This document shows positions 53,719 to 62,030 of a stretch of 64,000 nucleotides of DNA, piece by piece. Location: NCBI RefSeq assembly GCF_024643285.1, contig NZ_JAMSLW010000001.1:1-64000 (forward strand). The letters run 5' to 3'. The position numbers were made by a program, and so were the translations under genes. Numbering within the stretch: position 1 is the first letter of the stretch; each line of letters opens with the position of its first letter. This DNA is from Parapedobacter lycopersici. GTDB lineage: Bacteria > Bacteroidota > Bacteroidia > Sphingobacteriales > Sphingobacteriaceae. Below the pieces are notes generated by a model. It did not search any database, was not told where the DNA came from, and saw nothing but the letters and a program-made list of their open reading frames with translations.

Positions 53719-54522
53719 ATGATCAGCAAATATTTTACACCATACATTTATTGTTTCCTGTTTCTGCTTGCCTTATCCTTACCAACGGCTGCATCGGCAA
53801 ATCAGTATACCGATTCGGTCTATACCATCCGGACCATTGTTTTGGACGCAGGCCACGGCGGCGATAAACCCGGTGCCCGGGGGAGTTCCTCGCTGGAGAA
53901 AAACCTGGCACTGCAGGTGACATTGAAGCTTGGTAAGGCCATTGAGGCGGCCATACCGGGGGTCAAGGTTTACTATACCCGCACCACCGATACGGACGTT
54001 GAGCTGTATAAACGCATTGAGCTGGCGAACAGCAAGCGGGCGGATCTGTTTATTTCGATTCACTGTAATTCCGTGCCTGCCAAACTGGCGAAGCGGATTA
54101 CCGGTACGGAAACCTTCGTGTCCGGATTCAGCCGGTTGGGCGAACAGGATGCCGCGTTCCGTGAAAATGCCGATATTCTGCTGGAGGAGAATTATGAAGA
54201 TAATTATCAGGGGTTCGATCCGAAGGATCCGGAGAGTTATATTGTCTTTTCCCTGATGAAAAACCAATACCGCGACCAAAGTATCCGTTTGGCTTCGTTT
54301 ATCCAGGGTGAATATGTCAAATCAGGAAGGCCGGACCGGGGTGTGCAGGAACTGAGCCTGGCCGTGCTGGCCCGTGCGGGTATGCCCGCTGTTCTTACGG
54401 AAATCGGTTTTATCAGCCACCCCAGTGAGGAGGCATACATGAAGTCGGAAAAAGGGCAGGCGGAAATCGTGAAAAATCTATTGGATGCCATCAAAGCATA
54501 CAAGCGGCAGGTGGAGCGCTGA
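53719..54522 (+). CDS. N-acetylmuramoyl-L-alanine amidase (Amidase_3)
   Basis: 267 residues with a signal peptide cleaved near A-S-A-N (about residue 27). Zinc ligands are H46 (D-A-G-H-G-G), E60 (S-L-E-K-N) and H115 (I-S-I-H-C-N); the catalytic Glu is E228 (L-T-E-I-G-F). It cleaves the bond between N-acetylmuramic acid and the stem peptide, typically during daughter-cell separation. There is no inhibitory helix insert or SPOR/AMIN domain. It is 73 bp upstream of the MCE gene. Confidence 0.95.
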   Translation: MISKYFTPYIYCFLFLLALSLPTAASANQYTDSVYTIRTIVLDAGHGGDKPGARGSSSLEKNLALQVTLKLGKAIEAAIPGVKVYYTRTTDTDVELYKRIELANSKRADLFISIHCNSVPAKLAKRITGTETFVSGFSRLGEQDAAFRENADILLEENYEDNYQGFDPKDPESYIVFSLMKNQYRDQSIRLASFIQGEYVKSGRPDRGVQELSLAVLARAGMPAVLTEIGFISHPSEEAYMKSEKGQAEIVKNLLDAIKAYKRQVER

Positions 54523-54595
54523 ACAATTCGGCACCAAACTTGTTCTAAGGGTGAGTAACATGCAACGCATTATTGACTGATAAATCAATACCATT

Positions 54596-55543
54596 TTGAA
54601 AATTCCAAACGAAACCAAGGTCGGGATCCTGGCCGTTGTCGCTATTGCAATACTGGTGATTGGGTACAGCTTCCTGAAAGGGAACGACGTGTTCAGCAGC
54701 GACCAGACATTCTATGCGGTGTACGAACGGGTGGACGGACTGACCTCATCGAAACCCATTCTGGTGAATGGTTATCAGATTGGCCGGGTGTCTGAAATGG
54801 AATTGCAGCCCGATGGACGGATACGGACGGAGTTTAAGGTGAGCCGCAATTACGCAATCCCTTCCAATACCATTGCCCAGCTGGCCAGTACCGATCTTTT
54901 AGGGGGGAAGGCTATCGTCTTTGAATTGGGGGATAGCCCTGAATACGCGCAAAACGGCGATGAATTGCAGGCCTCGATCCAGAAGAACATTATGGAACAG
55001 GTAGAACCTATCCAGAAAAAAGCACAGGATATTGCTGCAGTGCTGGACTCCGTGCTCAGTTCGATCAACAATACCATTAATGCGGATTTTCAACGTGATT
55101 TTAACCGAAGTGTCAGCAGTATTGCCAACTCCCTGCAAAACCTGGAGGGGATTACGCGTCAGCTGGACGGGCTGGTTGTTTCCGAGCGCAACCGCATCAG
55201 CGATATCATGACCAATGTAGTGTCCATTACCGGAAACCTGAAAAATAACAATGAGAAGATCTCGCAGGTACTGGACAATCTCAACCAGATCACCGATCAG
55301 GTAGCCCGTGCCAACTTCGCTGAAACGATAACCAGCGCAAATAAAGCGATGGCTGACTTCCAGTCGATTACCGATCGCATCAACCAGGGCCAGGGATCGA
55401 TAGGCCTGCTGCTGAACGACGAAGAGCTGTATAATAACCTGAATCAGGCTTCCATGAATCTGGAAGCGCTGATTGGCGATATGAAGGCAAGGCCCGGCAG
55501 GTATGTGCATTTCTCCGTATTTGGCCGGAAAAACACCGATTAG
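54596..55543 (+). CDS. MlaD/MCE family lipid transport protein
   Basis: 315 residues with a TTG start; no in-frame ATG lies near, and the N-terminus K-V-G-I-L-A-V-V-A-I is a family-typical membrane anchor (about 8-28). The MCE domain occupies about residues 36-115 (V-Y-E-R-V-D-G-L, V-N-G-Y-Q-I-G-R-V), followed by a long helical C-terminal region. MCE proteins carry phospholipids across the periplasm. The MlaE/MlaF transporter genes are not in the window. Possibly co-transcribed with the amidase gene. Confidence 0.92.
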   Translation: MKIPNETKVGILAVVAIAILVIGYSFLKGNDVFSSDQTFYAVYERVDGLTSSKPILVNGYQIGRVSEMELQPDGRIRTEFKVSRNYAIPSNTIAQLASTDLLGGKAIVFELGDSPEYAQNGDELQASIQKNIMEQVEPIQKKAQDIAAVLDSVLSSINNTINADFQRDFNRSVSSIANSLQNLEGITRQLDGLVVSERNRISDIMTNVVSITGNLKNNNEKISQVLDNLNQITDQVARANFAETITSANKAMADFQSITDRINQGQGSIGLLLNDEELYNNLNQASMNLEALIGDMKARPGRYVHFSVFGRKNTD

Positions 55544-55592
55544 CCAGCCGGAAAAGGCACCGGTAAATCCATTGCATTTAATTAAAAAAGGA

Positions 55593-55624
55593 TTTGTCAT
55601 TTTGGGGAATAACCGTTATTTTTG
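55593..55624 (+). promoter_or_regulatory. Promoter of tRNA-Leu
   Basis: TTTG (55593-55596), 20 bp, TATTTTTG (55617-55624), followed after 21 bp by the tRNA 5' end. This is the full Bacteroidota pattern. Confidence 0.78.
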
Positions 55625-55645
55625 CAGTCCAAAACAAAATCCTAT

Positions 55646-55727
55646 GCGGAAGTGGCGTAATTGGTAGCCGCACCAGACTTAGGATCTGGCGCCGCAAGGC
55701 GTGGGGGTTCGAGTCCCTTCTTCCGCA
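55646..55727 (+). tRNA. tRNA-Leu (anticodon TAG)
   Basis: 82 nt. The 7-bp acceptor stem GCGGAAG/CTTCCGC is followed by discriminator A. The anticodon loop CTTAGGA between CCAGA and TCTGG gives anticodon TAG at 55680-55682. A long class II variable arm and the T-loop GTTCGAG are present. CCA is not encoded. It has its own promoter and a terminator just after, so it is a stand-alone unit. Confidence 0.97.
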
Positions 55728-55732
55728 CTTGA

Positions 55733-55762
55733 ATCCTCCCGAATACTTCGGGAGGATTTTTT
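55733..55762 (+). terminator. Terminator of tRNA-Leu
   Basis: 10-bp stem TCCTCCCGAA/TTCGGGAGGA with a 3-nt loop, followed by TTTTTT, 6 bp after the tRNA. Confidence 0.9.
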
Positions 55763-55789
55763 ATATAACGATGCGATAAACGCTTACTA

Positions 55790-57145
55790 ATGAGTATGAA
55801 TATTTCACACGAAAACATCGACGACGTCAACGCCGTCATTACAGTGGACCTCGGTCCGGAAGACTACACCCCCCAGGTAGACAAGGCCATTAAAGAGCAG
55901 GCCAAGAAAGCAAAATTGCCGGGATTCCGCCCCGGTATGGTCCCCGTATCACACATTAGGCGTACATATGGAAAAGCCATTCTGTTTGACGAGATCAACC
56001 GGGTGGTCAGCGATAAAATCAACGAATATATCGGCGAGCAGAAACTGGAAATCCTGGGCCAGCCGCTGCCGAAGGAAGACGATAAGAACGATTATAACTG
56101 GGATTTTAACGACCAGTTTTCCTTTCAATACGAAATCGGCCTTGCCCCGCAATTTGCTATTCCGTTTACCGAAAAATCAACGTTTACGGAATACGAGATT
56201 AAAGCAGACGAAGAAACACTGGCCTCACGCATTAAAAACCTGCGCCGCAGCTACGGCAAGATGACCAATCCGGATGTTTCGGAAGACGGGGATGTTCTGT
56301 ATGGCGAGCTGCAACAGGTGGATGCCAAGGGCGAAGCGGTAGCAGGCGGTATCGTAAATACGGCGTCCGTGCGGACAGATCTGGTAGATGATAAGAAAAT
56401 AAAGAAACAGCTGATCGGACTTAAGAAAGACGATGAGGTGGTTGTGGATATCAAAAAGGCGTTTAAAGCCGACAGTGATATTGCCCGTGTACTCGGCATT
56501 ACGGAAGAAGAAGTAGCCGGACTGGATCCCGCTACCGTGAAATTAACCGTGAAAAACGTGAACCGGCTGGAAGAAGCGGATCTTAATGAAGCGCTTTATG
56601 ATAAGTTATTCGGTGAAGGAACGGTAAAAACCGAAGAGGCCTTCAGGGAAAAAGTGCGGGAAGAAGTAGAAGGCATGCTGGAGCAGAATGCTACACAGAA
56701 ATTGCAGAACGACCTGTATACAACGGGCATGGACGCTGTGGATGCGGCTTTCCCGGAAGAATTCCTGAAGCGCTGGCTTAAAGCGACCAACGCGAACATT
56801 AAGGCGGATGAGCTGGAAGAAGGTTTCCCTGACTTTTTACGGAACCTGAAATGGACGATCATTGAAAACCGGATCATTACCAAGAATAGCCTGGAGGTAA
56901 AATACGAAGAAGTGCTGGCACTGGCCAAGGAACGGATTGAAGCGCAGATTAAGCTTTATGGCCAGGGACAGGAAGTTAATGAGCAGCAGTTATCGCAATA
57001 CGCTGTGCAGCTGCTTGGCGACAAGGAACAGGCCAACCGCCTGTTTGATGAAGTAAAAGCAAAGAAGGTATTTGATTACCTGAAAGGGCTGGTAAAACTG
57101 GAGAAAAAGGAAATCGCATACGATAAATTCCTCGAATTGAAATAA
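55790..57145 (+). CDS. tig: Trigger factor chaperone
   Basis: 451 residues; the ATG at 55796 is an alternative start. The N-terminal ribosome-binding domain carries P-G-F-R-P-G-M-V-P, with Met in place of the Lys found in enterics. The middle PPIase-like domain and the C-terminal helical arms (L-N-E-A-L-Y-D-K-L-F) follow. It binds nascent chains at the exit tunnel. It is monocistronic with its own terminator and lies 62 bp after the tRNA. Confidence 0.95.
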   Translation: MSMNISHENIDDVNAVITVDLGPEDYTPQVDKAIKEQAKKAKLPGFRPGMVPVSHIRRTYGKAILFDEINRVVSDKINEYIGEQKLEILGQPLPKEDDKNDYNWDFNDQFSFQYEIGLAPQFAIPFTEKSTFTEYEIKADEETLASRIKNLRRSYGKMTNPDVSEDGDVLYGELQQVDAKGEAVAGGIVNTASVRTDLVDDKKIKKQLIGLKKDDEVVVDIKKAFKADSDIARVLGITEEEVAGLDPATVKLTVKNVNRLEEADLNEALYDKLFGEGTVKTEEAFREKVREEVEGMLEQNATQKLQNDLYTTGMDAVDAAFPEEFLKRWLKATNANIKADELEEGFPDFLRNLKWTIIENRIITKNSLEVKYEEVLALAKERIEAQIKLYGQGQEVNEQQLSQYAVQLLGDKEQANRLFDEVKAKKVFDYLKGLVKLEKKEIAYDKFLELK

Positions 57146-57173
57146 GATTCGCCCCGCAGGGGCCGATCACCTG

Positions 57174-57227
57174 AAAACCTCATCGCAAGGGCAGTATTGT
57201 AATGCCGGCGCGATGAGGTTTTTTTTA
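57174..57227 (+). terminator. Terminator of tig
   Basis: Stem CCTCATCGC/GCGATGAGG, with an inner GGCA/TGCC hairpin, followed by eight T, 28 bp after the stop. It can also help end the convergent NlpE/META gene. Confidence 0.82.
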
Positions 57228-57239
57228 TTTAGCTGATTT

Positions 57240-58019
57240 TTAGTTGTCAGGTACTGCTACAAATTTGGCCAGCGGCGCCATCCGTGCCCGGAATAATTGC
57301 AGGGTGTCTGTGCTGACGTGGTAGCTGTCTGCGGTTTCAAGGACTCCAATCATGTCGTTTTCGATTTCCATGTTTTCACAGGCCATCATGGTGCGGATCA
57401 TGTGGGAGAAGCCGATGCGGTTGGGTGCTTTCAGCTCGAATGTACCGCCCATGCCGTTACAGCCCCCCGTTCCCTCAACGCGGTTTGAAACAGCGGTCAG
57501 CCGGATAAAAGGCTCTTTCATCGTGCTGCCCGGTTCCACCGGCTTGCCGTGCAACTCGACAAGCTTCCAGTATTTCCCGATCAGTGTGTCGTCTATTTTC
57601 TCAAGTACATAGTGGTCGGCCAGCGTGCCTGTTATGCGGTTGCCTTCGTGGTCGAGCTGGATCAGCCTGTTTTCGCCTACCTGGAATTTCTGGCCATCGC
57701 CATCCAGCGTGATCCTCCCGCCGGCATCGTCCCAGGTAAATTGACCGGTTTCGGTATATACCGAATCGCCCCGCTCCAGGTAACTGGTTTGCAGCGTATA
57801 ACCGCCGTCCTCCGAGAGTGTCAGCGTGGTCTGTATACCCGGACAATCCGCACAGGGCAATGTCCCCTGATACATGCCGGCCCAATCAAGTGCATTTTGA
57901 CTGTTGTGGGCCGGATCCGGATTTGCCTGTCCGGCTTCCCTATTGCTTTTGCAGGCAGTGACGGTGACGACTGCCAGCATCAGCACACCTAACGCCCATT
58001 TTCCGGTTTGTGTTTTCAT
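57240..58019 (-). CDS. NlpE-META domain lipoprotein
   Basis: 259 residues. A lipoprotein signal ends at V-T-A-C. The N-terminal NlpE-like domain (about 45-140) has the paired cysteines L-P-C-A-D-C-P-G and I-Q-T-T-L-T-L. The C-terminal META/HslJ-like domain (about 145-255) has W-K-L-V-E-L and G-G-C-N-G-M-G-G-T. NlpE senses copper and surface stress in enterics; META proteins are linked to stress resistance. Joining the two is seen in several lipoproteins. Its role here is uncertain. Confidence 0.88.
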   Translation of the reverse strand: MKTQTGKWALGVLMLAVVTVTACKSNREAGQANPDPAHNSQNALDWAGMYQGTLPCADCPGIQTTLTLSEDGGYTLQTSYLERGDSVYTETGQFTWDDAGGRITLDGDGQKFQVGENRLIQLDHEGNRITGTLADHYVLEKIDDTLIGKYWKLVELHGKPVEPGSTMKEPFIRLTAVSNRVEGTGGCNGMGGTFELKAPNRIGFSHMIRTMMACENMEIENDMIGVLETADSYHVSTDTLQLFRARMAPLAKFVAVPDN

Positions 58020-58042
58020 GATATTTTCATTTAAAAACCAAT

Positions 58043-58057
58043 GTACATAAAATGTAC
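58043..58057. promoter_or_regulatory. Inverted repeat GTACAT-AAA-ATGTAC
   Basis: A perfect 6-bp inverted repeat with a 3-bp spacer, 24 bp upstream of the NlpE/META gene start. Candidate operator; no regulator is assigned. Confidence 0.4.
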
Positions 58058-58312
58058 CAAAAAAGATAAATGTATTATGTTGAGCAGATTAGCAAATGCT
58101 TAATAAACCAGCTGTTGAAAAATAGCCGGACGGCGTTGCGCGCAGGTATGGAGGACTTGCCTATGGTACCCCGTTCCCGGAACTGAAATAATAAGCCTGT
58201 TTATTTTACTTATCTGATTCATGGCGGAACCCTAATGTGCTTTTTTTAAGTTATTAAATAATTGTATTTCAATGGATAAACAGGTTGATCGGTATAAAAA
58301 TTGAGAAAATAC

Positions 58313-58343
58313 TTGTAACCAAATGGTTTTGTTTTTACTTTTG
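58313..58343 (+). promoter_or_regulatory. Promoter of the ArsR-SRPBCC operon
   Basis: TTG (58313-58315), 20 bp, TACTTTTG (58336-58343). A full Bacteroidota promoter, 27 bp upstream of the ATG at 58371. Confidence 0.8.
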
Positions 58344-58358
58344 TGAAACCAAATGGTT
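58317..58358. promoter_or_regulatory. Two operator-like repeats AACCA-AA-TGGTT
   Basis: Identical 12-bp sites at 58317-58328 and 58347-58358, each an inverted repeat with a 2-bp spacer, with starts exactly 30 bp apart (about three DNA turns). The first lies between the -33 and -7 elements and the second at the predicted transcript start. This is the arrangement expected for autorepression by the ArsR-type protein. Confidence 0.72.
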
Positions 58359-58370
58359 ACAAATAATAAT

Positions 58371-58703
58371 ATGGAAATAAGAAGAGACGTATTTCAGGCA
58401 ATTGCTGATCCTACCCGCAGGGCGATTATCCATTTACTTTCACAGCAGTCAATGAATCTCAACAGTGTGGCTGATAACTTTGAAATCAGTCGCCCTGCCA
58501 TATCCAAACACATCCGTATACTTACAGAATGCGGTTTGGTTACCATCCGACAAAAGGGGCGCGAGCGCTATTGTAATGCAAATCTTCAACCCCTAAATGA
58601 GGTGTCGGCCTGGGTAAAACAATACCGGAAATTCTGGAATGGCCGGCTCGATGCTTTGGAAGAATTGCTGAAAAGCGATCTTGATACCGATAAACAGCAA
58701 TAG
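58371..58703 (+). CDS. ArsR-family winged-helix repressor
   Basis: 110 residues from the ATG at 58371. An ATG at 58353 would fall inside the second operator copy and is rejected. The HTH has A-D-P-T-R-R-A-I-I-H-L-L, F-E-I-S-R-P-A-I-S-K-H-I-R-I-L and the wing G-R-E-R-Y-C. No Cys metal site of the ArsR/SmtB type (C-x-C) is seen, so it belongs to the SRPBCC-associated subgroup rather than the metal sensors. It probably represses its own operon. Confidence 0.92.
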   Translation: MEIRRDVFQAIADPTRRAIIHLLSQQSMNLNSVADNFEISRPAISKHIRILTECGLVTIRQKGRERYCNANLQPLNEVSAWVKQYRKFWNGRLDALEELLKSDLDTDKQQ

Positions 58704-58780
58704 GACGGCGGTGAATTCTCAAAAGGAACAATAAAGTAACTCATCTAAAATAGATCACTGTCAAACAAAAATAGCAACGT

Positions 58781-59311
58781 ATGAATGCACATGGAAAAAT
58801 GATCGCGCCGGATACGATCCGGTTTGAGCGGCTGCTGCCCGGGCCGGTTAGTCGGGTATGGGAATACATTACCGATGCTGAAAAACGCCGTAAATGGCTC
58901 GCTAAAGGCGAAATGGAACTTTCGGCAGGCGGTGAATATACCCTGCACTTTAAGCACGCCGAATTAAGTGACGAACAGGACACCCCTCCGGAGAAATACA
59001 GGGAAATGGTCGAAACAGGACACAGTTTTTCGGGTACGGTGCTGCAATGTGATCCGCCGCATTTAATTGCCTTAACCTGGGGCGATGGATCGGAGGTAAC
59101 GATTGAACTCAGGGAACAAAACCAGGACAATGCGGTATTGCTCATCTTAACCCACCGGAAATTATCCCCGAAAGCGAATGTCCGCATCAGTGTCGCCAGC
59201 GGATGGCATACACACCTCGGCATCCTCGCCGCGATACTCAATGACGTTGCCCCGAAAGGCTTCTGGGAAATACACAACCAAGTGGAAAAGGAATACGAAG
59301 GCAACGTTTGA
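58781..59311 (+). CDS. SRPBCC (AHSA1-like) domain protein
   Basis: 176 residues. START-like fold with F-E-R-L-L-P-G-P-V-S-R-V-W-E-Y-I-T-D-A, K-R-R-K-W-L-A and a G-W-H-T-H-L-G-I-L helix near the end. These proteins bind hydrophobic ligands; this one has no enzymatic signature. ArsR/SRPBCC pairs are common and are thought to respond to a small molecule bound by the SRPBCC protein (inference). It follows the ArsR gene by 77 bp and converges with the reductase gene. Confidence 0.9.
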   Translation: MNAHGKMIAPDTIRFERLLPGPVSRVWEYITDAEKRRKWLAKGEMELSAGGEYTLHFKHAELSDEQDTPPEKYREMVETGHSFSGTVLQCDPPHLIALTWGDGSEVTIELREQNQDNAVLLILTHRKLSPKANVRISVASGWHTHLGILAAILNDVAPKGFWEIHNQVEKEYEGNV

Positions 59312-59320
59312 GGAACGCGG

Positions 59321-60235
59321 TCAATTTAGGAAACGTTCCTCCGCCAATTCCTTATTACATGCCGCTCCGGCCAGGTTACCGGTAGAAACGGCGAAGGCGA
59401 CGGAACGGAACATCGACGAGTTGTCTCCTGCAGCAAAAACACCATCCACGGTTGTCTTCTGCAGGTCATCCACGGTAAGTAGTCCCCGTTCGTTTAGCGC
59501 GCAGCCAAGCTGTCCGGGGATATCGGAATGCTGCTCTTGCGGTAATCCGGCATAGAGCGCGGTGAACGGCATGGCAGAACCGTCTTTGAAAACGACCTGG
59601 CGGATCTGACCCTTGCTGTGGTCGATGTGGCCGACTTCTTTTGCCACTACCTGAATGTGTTGCTTTGCCAGGTGTGCCTCCTGATCCGGTGTAAATGACG
59701 GTTTACCATTGGTGAGAACGGTTAAATCACGGGTAAGGTTGGAAACCAGCGATGCATAATGATGAGCGGCATCACCATTCGCCAAGATTCCTGTTTGCTG
59801 TCCGTGGTATTCGTAGCCATGGCAGTAGGGGCAATGGATAGCCGAAATACCCCAGCATTCGGCGAAACCTGGAATGTCAGGCATGATGTCCCTGAGACCC
59901 GTTGCGAAGATCAGTTTTTTAGCCATGAATGTCCGGCCGGACTGCGTCTCTATTTCAAATCCGGCCAGACTTTTTCTGCCGTTAACCGCCGTATCATTAT
60001 GAAAACGGACGGTATCGTATTGCAGCACCTGACTTTTGCCTAAATCAGCGATTTCCCGGGGGGCAACACCGTCCTGGGTCAGGAAATTGTGCGAATGCGG
60101 AGTCTGCCTATTGCAGGGTAAACCGCCATCGATGATGAGTACCTGCCGTAAGGACCGGCCCAGCGCCATGGCTGCGGATAAACCGGCATAGCTGCCGCCG
60201 ATGATAATCACGTCGAATGTCTGCTGTTCTTTCAT
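59321..60235 (-). CDS. Thioredoxin-reductase-like FAD/NAD(P) oxidoreductase
   Basis: 304 residues. FAD-binding G-G-S-Y-A-G-L-S near the start, redox pair C135-P-Y-C138 in H-C-P-Y-C-H-G-Y-E, and the C-terminal G-D-N-S FAD motif. The C-P-Y-C-H-G-Y-E form is typical of the TrxR-like group that often lacks thioredoxin as a partner; the substrate is not known. It is convergent with the SRPBCC gene, 9 bp apart. Confidence 0.9.
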   Translation of the reverse strand: MKEQQTFDVIIIGGSYAGLSAAMALGRSLRQVLIIDGGLPCNRQTPHSHNFLTQDGVAPREIADLGKSQVLQYDTVRFHNDTAVNGRKSLAGFEIETQSGRTFMAKKLIFATGLRDIMPDIPGFAECWGISAIHCPYCHGYEYHGQQTGILANGDAAHHYASLVSNLTRDLTVLTNGKPSFTPDQEAHLAKQHIQVVAKEVGHIDHSKGQIRQVVFKDGSAMPFTALYAGLPQEQHSDIPGQLGCALNERGLLTVDDLQKTTVDGVFAAGDNSSMFRSVAFAVSTGNLAGAACNKELAEERFLN

Positions 60236-60387
60236 GGATTCCGGAATAAAATAAATCGTCAGGCAAAGATGCTAATTGATTTCTTTTAATGCAATTATGT
60301 TGCTTTTTATGACACTTGTTTTACGGTTTACACGTGTTGATTCGGGATGTCCGGCCGTACTGGATTAGGTATGCTGGCAAAAAAAAT

Positions 60388-60395
60388 TATCTTTG
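60388..60395 (+). promoter_or_regulatory. -7 element TATCTTTG abutting the membrane protein start
   Basis: Exact TAnnTTTG, 3 bp before the ATG at 60399. No -33 TTG. It implies a leaderless transcript if used. Confidence 0.4.
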
Positions 60396-60398
60396 TGT

Positions 60399-61394
60399 AT
60401 GGCGTTTAAAAAGGGGATGTCTGTATTTTGGTCGCTGTATATGTTCTTTTTTGCCGTACCGTTTCCGATGTTCCTGTATTACAGCATCAATTATTCGGGC
60501 AGCGGCCAACGGCATGTGGGTTCATTGTCCAGCCCCTATTTGGCACTCGCATACCTGGCGTTGGCTGTCGTTTGCTGGTGCTGGCTGTTTTTCCGTTATT
60601 TCAGGCAGTGGATCGTCTCGCCGATCCGGGAAGAGCGCCAGCTGGCCGCGTTATTAAAGACCGGTATCCCACGGGAAGCGACGGTCGTTACATCAGAAGC
60701 CAAAGGAAAACCGGTCGATGGATACCCGCAACTGGCGGTTACGCTCCGGTTTGATAACCTGTCGGGCACCCCGATTCAGGAGACACTTCCCGTCGTTGAT
60801 ATGCGTCCCGGACTGCACCGTTTTGATACCGGTAAGCCGGTACGCCTCCGCATTAACCAGGACCTGGCGAAAACCCCGGTCATCGTTATGGACGGTTCCG
60901 AATTCCAGCCCGACCGCCGTCGGCAGCTGGTGATTGGACTGGGATGGTTCCTGTTGCTGGCTGTGGTAGCGGCTTATTTTGTGTTTAGTTACCGTTATGA
61001 AAACCAGGGGACGGGCTGGCGCTTTCTCACCTTTTTCCATCCGTTGCTGGTGTGCCCGATTACCCTGCTGGCCCTGCGTTGGCTGGTCAGCGGCGGCCTT
61101 GGAAAATTGTTTCTCAGTAACACGGATGCAATACAGCTGAAGTATGCAGGCCATCGCGCGGAGGCCCGGTTGTTGGAAGCCCGGCAAACGGGCACCTACA
61201 TCAATGAACAGCCGCAGGTACGTTTTGAACTGGAATATGAAGATGCACGGGGCATCGTGCACCGGACCAGCTTTAAGAAAATCGTCGACCTGCTTGAAAT
61301 GGATATTACCCGGTCGAAAACCATCCCCATTTTTTACTTGGCAGACCAGCCGCAGACCGTGGCGTTTGCTACAGACCTTGAAGATACTACGTAA
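60399..61394 (+). CDS. DUF3592-like membrane protein
   Basis: 331 residues from the ATG at 60399; a TTG at 60393 would add two residues. Four hydrophobic helices lie near residues 10-30, 45-65, 170-190 and 205-225. A soluble beta segment follows each pair (A-T-V-V-T-S-E-A-K-G-K, then A-R-L-L-E-A-R-Q-T-G), resembling DUF3592 repeats. Two DUF3592-like units seem to be present. No catalytic motif. It is 1 bp before the next lipoprotein gene, so the two are an operon. Function unknown. Confidence 0.68.
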   Translation: MAFKKGMSVFWSLYMFFFAVPFPMFLYYSINYSGSGQRHVGSLSSPYLALAYLALAVVCWCWLFFRYFRQWIVSPIREERQLAALLKTGIPREATVVTSEAKGKPVDGYPQLAVTLRFDNLSGTPIQETLPVVDMRPGLHRFDTGKPVRLRINQDLAKTPVIVMDGSEFQPDRRRQLVIGLGWFLLLAVVAAYFVFSYRYENQGTGWRFLTFFHPLLVCPITLLALRWLVSGGLGKLFLSNTDAIQLKYAGHRAEARLLEARQTGTYINEQPQVRFELEYEDARGIVHRTSFKKIVDLLEMDITRSKTIPIFYLADQPQTVAFATDLEDTT

Positions 61395-61395
61395 C

Positions 61396-62022
61396 ATGAA
61401 GAACACTCGTTTTTGGATGCATGCACGTTATGTCGGAATATGCAGCACTATCCTGTTGATGGGCGCATGCCGCCAGGTATCGCAGAGCATAACCGATACC
61501 TTTAATACGCGGCCCGACGAACACCTGTTTTCGGAAGCCGACGAACGCATTAGCGGATTCGTGGCGGATGAAGTTGCGTTGGCCCGGGCAGAACAGCAGT
61601 TGCGGGAATTGCCGCAATACCGTTCCAGGTCCATTTACCTGTATGCCGATATCCATTTTTATGATGACGGCCGCATCATGGCCAAGCTGCAGCATCCGGA
61701 AAACCCGGAATTTATCGATGCCTATACCTATAGCGGGGGCAAATGGAGTGATCCCACTCCCGTCCAGCTTTCCGTGCGCGAGCAGCTGCAGGAGAAACTG
61801 GTGGCGCTGGACAGCGTTCCCTTCCGCACCGTGGCCACGGTGATCCGGAATTACAACGAAAAAGCGGCCCTGATAGCGGGAGCGGATCAGGCGGACCATG
61901 TTTACCTGATTATCCGCTATGGCATTACCCAGTGGTATCCCAACCAGATTGACGGGTCGCGGGAATTGTGGTATATCTATTTTCATCGCGATGGTTCGGT
62001 GGCTTCTTTCGAACGTAGCTGA
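61396..62022 (+). CDS. Lipoprotein of unknown function
   Basis: 208 residues from the ATG at 61396, 1 bp after the previous stop; a longer frame overlaps the upstream gene out of frame and is rejected. A lipoprotein signal ends at L-L-M-G-A-C (about residue 25). The mature part is rich in Tyr and Asp (I-Y-L-Y-A-D-I-H-F-Y-D-D-G-R-I). No family is recognised. It belongs to an apparent three-gene envelope set with its neighbours. Confidence 0.7.
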   Translation: MKNTRFWMHARYVGICSTILLMGACRQVSQSITDTFNTRPDEHLFSEADERISGFVADEVALARAEQQLRELPQYRSRSIYLYADIHFYDDGRIMAKLQHPENPEFIDAYTYSGGKWSDPTPVQLSVREQLQEKLVALDSVPFRTVATVIRNYNEKAALIAGADQADHVYLIIRYGITQWYPNQIDGSRELWYIYFHRDGSVASFERS

Positions 62023-62030
62023 ACAATGGC

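Larger units (their letters stand above)
58020..58370. other. 351-bp divergent regulatory region
   Basis: This lies between the NlpE/META gene (minus) and the ArsR gene (plus). The left side holds GTACAT-AAA-ATGTAC at 58043-58057, 24 bp upstream of the NlpE/META start. The right side holds the ArsR promoter and two operator-like sites. Between 58060 and 58300 nothing coding is seen. Confidence 0.7.

Noticed and set aside
60316-60657. Alternative frame over the DUF3592-like gene
   Set aside because: The other frame gives a coherent four-helix membrane protein continuing to 61394.
61144-61395. Upstream extension of the lipoprotein gene
   Set aside because: Out of frame over the coding end of the previous gene; the lipoprotein signal starts at 61396.
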